Assembly (NCBI GenBank): GCA_034436555.1
Contig: DAOTUU010000033.1
Coordinates: forward strand, 248,001 to 312,000
DNA: 64,000 nt
Source: JAFMJV01 sp034436555
GTDB lineage: Bacteria; Chloroflexota; Limnocylindria; Limnocylindrales; CSP1-4
Reading direction: 5' to 3'
Part shown: positions 61,681 through 64,000 of the stretch, in pieces
Layout: the number at the start of each line of letters is the position of its first letter
Position numbering within the stretch: position 1 is the first letter of the stretch
Notes under the pieces: model-generated
The model's database searches: none
Told to the model about the DNA's origin: nothing
What the model saw: the letters and a program-made list of their open reading frames with translations, nothing else
Program-made: the position numbers and the translations under genes

Positions 61681-62301
61681 TTATCCCATCCTCGGAGACG
61701 TCTGCCCCGCGCGGACCGAGGCGGACCCCGGGAACAGGTGGTCGAACACGAGCGACGACCAGGTCTCCATCCGGTCCTGCACGCCGCGGCACTCGGCGGG
61801 CGTCGCGAAGGCACCCTCGAGCTTGTGGGTCTCGCGCACCGCAACCGGCCGACCCTCCGCCTCCACCAGGTAGACCAGGCCGACGTGCACCCGGCCGACG
61901 GGCGTGGAGTCGTCGTTGAGCAGTCCCACCAGCACCGGCTCGGGCTCCCACGGCGCGTCGAGCTCCTCCGCCCACTCCCGGGCGATGCCGCCCGCGACCC
62001 CGCCATCCTCGGGGTTCACGTGGCCGCCGACCCCGATCGACCAGCGGTCGTGGAGCCGCGCGTCCCCGCCCGCGCGGGTGCGCCGCATCAGGAACACCGA
62101 GCCGCGGTCGATGACCACGAGGTACGGGATGACCTGCTTCCAGGCGGGGTCGGTCTCGCACGCACCCCGCCGGCGATGGCTGCCGTGCCGCTCGACGAGC
62201 GCGAGGCGCCCGGCGAGGTCGCCGTGGAGCACGCCCTGCCACCCGCCGTCGGCCATGAGCACGTCGCGGGGCAGCCCGAGGACCAGTTCGTCGTCTGCCA
62301 T
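61681..62301 (-). CDS. Nudix hydrolase
   Basis: 206 residues. The Nudix box G-x5-E-x7-RE-xx-EE is present as GGHVNPEDGGVAGGIAREWAEEL (~93-115; longer Gly-rich than usual). N-terminal ~50 residues (VLGLPRDVLMADGGWQGVLHG) and the C-terminal KLEGAFATPAECRGVQDRMETWSS resemble a subgroup of predicted phosphoesterases (YIDE/Thg1-adjacent types) of unknown substrate. TAGCAT six bases before ATG 62301. Confidence 0.8.
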   Translation of the reverse strand: MADDELVLGLPRDVLMADGGWQGVLHGDLAGRLALVERHGSHRRRGACETDPAWKQVIPYLVVIDRGSVFLMRRTRAGGDARLHDRWSIGVGGHVNPEDGGVAGGIAREWAEELDAPWEPEPVLVGLLNDDSTPVGRVHVGLVYLVEAEGRPVAVRETHKLEGAFATPAECRGVQDRMETWSSLVFDHLFPGSASVRAGQTSPRMG

Positions 62302-62307
62302 GCGGTG

Positions 62308-62313
62308 ATGCTA
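62308..62313 (-). promoter_or_regulatory. candidate leaderless -10 element of the Nudix gene
   Basis: TAGCAT on the minus strand, six bases before ATG 62301. Confidence 0.42.
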
Positions 62314-62346
62314 CCGGCGCGCGGGGCGACCCGGCGCCGACCCGGG

Positions 62347-62352
62347 TACCCT
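62347..62352 (+). promoter_or_regulatory. candidate leaderless -10 element of the YncE-like gene
   Basis: TACCCT, eight bases before GTG 62361. Confidence 0.4.
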
Positions 62353-62360
62353 TCGCGGAC

Positions 62361-63467
62361 GTGAGACCCGTGCGACGTCCCCGGCTCCCGCTCGCCTGCC
62401 TGGTGGCGGCACTCGCGAGCGTGATCCTCGGCGCCCTGCCCGCGGGTGCGTCGTCACCCTCGGACGAGCGCCACCTCCACCTCCGGCGGGTCATCGGCGG
62501 CGCCATCGCGCCGAAGTCCGTGGTCGCCACGGGCACCGGCGAGGTCTGGGCCCAGAACGAGGTGTTCCGCCACACGGTCACGGTGTACGGCCCCGGGGGC
62601 GGTCTGCGTGCGACCATCAGCGATCGCGTGCGGCTGTCGCGGTTCGGATTCGAGCGGTGGGACCGGCCGGTCCAGGGCGGGCCCGTGGAGGCCGCGGTGT
62701 CACCCGACGGCCGCACGATGTACGTCTCCCAGCGGTCCATGTACGGTCCCGGGTTCCGGCATCCGGCGCCGCTGGACCCCGCCTGCCATCCATCTGACGG
62801 CATCGATCGCAGCTTCGTGTATGCCATCGACCGGGTGACCCGCCGCATCCGGGACGTGTACCGCGTGGGCATGACCCCCAAGTTCCTGGCGGTGACCCCC
62901 GACGGTCGTCGGCTGCTGGTGGCCAACTGGTGCGGCTACGACCTGTCGGTGGTGGACCTGGCGCAGGGCCGCGAGGTGCGCCGCATCAGGCTCGGCCCCT
63001 ATCCCCGGGGCATCGTCGTGACGCCCGACGGGCGTGCGGCGTGGGTGGCCGTGATGGGGTCACCCGACCTCGCCCGAATCGACCTGGCGACCTACCGGGT
63101 GCGCTGGCTCCGGGATGTCGGCTGGAACCCGCGTCACCTGCTGCTCAGCCCGGATGGGCGGTTCCTGTACGTGACGCTCGACTGGCGCGACGAGGTCGCG
63201 AAGATCGACCTGGCCCGTCGCAGGGTCGTCCGGCGCGTCCACACGGGCCCCGAACCCAGGAGCATGGCCATCAGCGAGGACGGCCGGTCGCTGTACGTGG
63301 GCAACTACGAGGGCGACTCGCTGGTGAAGCTGCGCGCCCGCGACCTGCGCATCCTCCAGCGCGTGTCCGTCCCGGGCGACCCGATCGGCGTCGCCTACGA
63401 GCCGGTCAGCGACACCGTCTGGGTGTCGTCATACCAGGGCACGATCCGCATCTTCGACGAGCGCTGA
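62361..63467 (+). CDS. secreted YncE-like seven-bladed beta-propeller
   Basis: 368 residues, GTG start. Signal peptide (LACLVAALASVILGALPAGA). Repeats with SPDGRTMYVSQ, TPDGRRLLVANWCGYDLSVVDL, TPDGRAAWVAVMGSPDLARIDL, SPDGRFLYVTLDWRDEVAKIDL, SEDGRSLYVGNYEGDSLVKLRA and a final EPVSDTVWVSSYQGTIRIFD make a YVTN-type propeller. Related proteins bind DNA, metals or act as surface-layer/adhesion modules; no catalytic signature here. Single gene with its own promoter and terminator. Confidence 0.85.
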   Translation: MRPVRRPRLPLACLVAALASVILGALPAGASSPSDERHLHLRRVIGGAIAPKSVVATGTGEVWAQNEVFRHTVTVYGPGGGLRATISDRVRLSRFGFERWDRPVQGGPVEAAVSPDGRTMYVSQRSMYGPGFRHPAPLDPACHPSDGIDRSFVYAIDRVTRRIRDVYRVGMTPKFLAVTPDGRRLLVANWCGYDLSVVDLAQGREVRRIRLGPYPRGIVVTPDGRAAWVAVMGSPDLARIDLATYRVRWLRDVGWNPRHLLLSPDGRFLYVTLDWRDEVAKIDLARRRVVRRVHTGPEPRSMAISEDGRSLYVGNYEGDSLVKLRARDLRILQRVSVPGDPIGVAYEPVSDTVWVSSYQGTIRIFDER

Positions 63468-63470
63468 ATC

Positions 63471-63500
63471 GCGACACCCCGGTGCGGGCCGGGGTGTCGC
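63471..63500. terminator. bidirectional hairpin terminator
   Basis: Perfect 12-bp stem GCGACACCCCGG / CCGGGGTGTCGC with a 6-base loop, immediately after the YncE-like stop and 20 bases before the converging trpB stop. Confidence 0.75.
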
Positions 63501-63520
63501 GGGCGGCCGATGGGCGCCGG

Positions 63521-64000
63521 TCAGACGGTGGGCACCGTCTCGAGCGCCACGCGGATCCGCTCCTGGGGCAGCTCGAAGTCCTCCAGGCTGCCGTTCAGGT
63601 AGCGCTCGTAGGCACTCAGGTCGAAGTGCCCGTGGCCGCACAGGTTGAACAGGATGACCGGGCTGGTGCCCTCGTCGCGCGCTCGGAGCGCCTCGTCGAT
63701 GACCGCGCTGACGGCGTGGGCCGGCTCCGGCGCGGGCAGGATGCCCTCTGCTCGCGCGAAGCGGACACCCGCCTCGAACGTCTTGCGCTGGTGGACCGCA
63801 CGCGCCTCGATAAGGCCCAGCTCCTTGGCCAGGCTCACCTGCGGCGACATGCCGTGATAGCGCAGCCCACCCGCGTGGATGGGATCGGGGATGAAGTCAT
63901 GACCCAGCGTGTGCATCTTGACCATGGGCGCCATCCTGCCGGTGTCACCGAAGTCGTAGCGATACACGCCGCGCGTCAGCGACGGAGCCGCCTCCGGCTC
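63521..64000 (-). CDS. trpB: tryptophan synthase beta chain, TrpB2 type, 5' end outside window
   Basis: PLP enzyme joining indole and serine. Only the last 159 codons are visible. GVYRYDFGDTGRMAPMVKMH, TLGHDFIPDPIHAGGLRYHG and MSPQVSLAKELGLIEARAV are typical of the longer TrpB2 subgroup, as is ILPAPEPAHAVSAVIDEAL; LFNLCGHGHFDLSAYERYL gives the glycine-rich C-terminal loop. No trpA follows, as often for TrpB2, which can work alone as an indole-salvage or stand-alone synthase. Confidence 0.9.
   Translation of the reverse strand, partial: EPEAAPSLTRGVYRYDFGDTGRMAPMVKMHTLGHDFIPDPIHAGGLRYHGMSPQVSLAKELGLIEARAVHQRKTFEAGVRFARAEGILPAPEPAHAVSAVIDEALRARDEGTSPVILFNLCGHGHFDLSAYERYLNGSLEDFELPQERIRVALETVPTV

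Overview
The window is very GC-rich (apart from about 27.0-29.35 kb), densely packed chromosomal DNA from a bacterium. Most genes sit in long same-strand runs with 1-8 bp stop/start overlaps. Several features together point to a monoderm, high-GC lineage such as Chloroflexota (Limnocylindria-like): several FemAB/FemX-type peptide-bridge ligases, a MurE without the meso-diaminopimelate signature, an FtsA-like ATPase beside a baseplate-J-like membrane protein, ComM/DprA, and -10-like hexamers 6-9 bases before many starts. This is inference; no rRNA or other phylogenetic marker was compared, and no tRNA or rRNA gene was recognised.

Layout. 0-9.5 kb (minus strand): M24 peptidase (partial), mltG, ruvX, a baseplate-J-like membrane protein, an FtsA-like ATPase, alaS and two small membrane proteins. 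9.5-16.3 kb (minus): mnmA with its sulfur donor cysteine desulfurase, then a dimethylglycine-dehydrogenase-like flavoprotein, a choline-kinase-like phosphotransferase and a secreted repeat protein. 16.4-20.3 kb: typA (minus), then a membrane protein and a degenerate nucleotidyltransferase-like protein (plus). 20.4-24.8 kb (plus): complete aapJQMP amino-acid ABC transporter. 25.0-26.9 kb: aspS (minus).

27.0-33.0 kb is an accessory island of visibly lower GC at its left side. It holds a secreted trypsin-like protease with a membrane-anchored partner, an IS3-type element whose orfA is split by an IS110-family element, and a decayed VapBC toxin-antitoxin locus. The 225-bp leader of the IS110 element contains a plausible bridge RNA: one hairpin loop carries 8 bases identical to the interrupted target, another carries 8 bases identical to the element's own end.

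33.0-35.5 kb: femX-like gene and hisS (minus). 35.5-37.4 kb: small membrane/secreted proteins. 37.6-39.9 kb: relA/spoT. 39.9-41.3 kb: secreted serine hydrolase. 41.3-52.3 kb: one overlapping minus-strand run reading topA-xerC-murJ-femX(double)-femX-murE-femX, which ties chromosome topology/resolution to peptidoglycan precursor synthesis, flipping and cross-bridge formation. 52.4-55.7 kb: an unknown small protein, dprA and comM (DNA uptake). 55.9-57.9 kb: ECF sigma factor with a membrane propeller protein. 58.0-62.3 kb (minus): CpaE-like ATPase, SPFH protein, NfeD protease, Nudix hydrolase. 62.4-63.5 kb: secreted YncE-like propeller. 63.5-64.0 kb: C-terminal part of a TrpB2-type tryptophan synthase beta chain.
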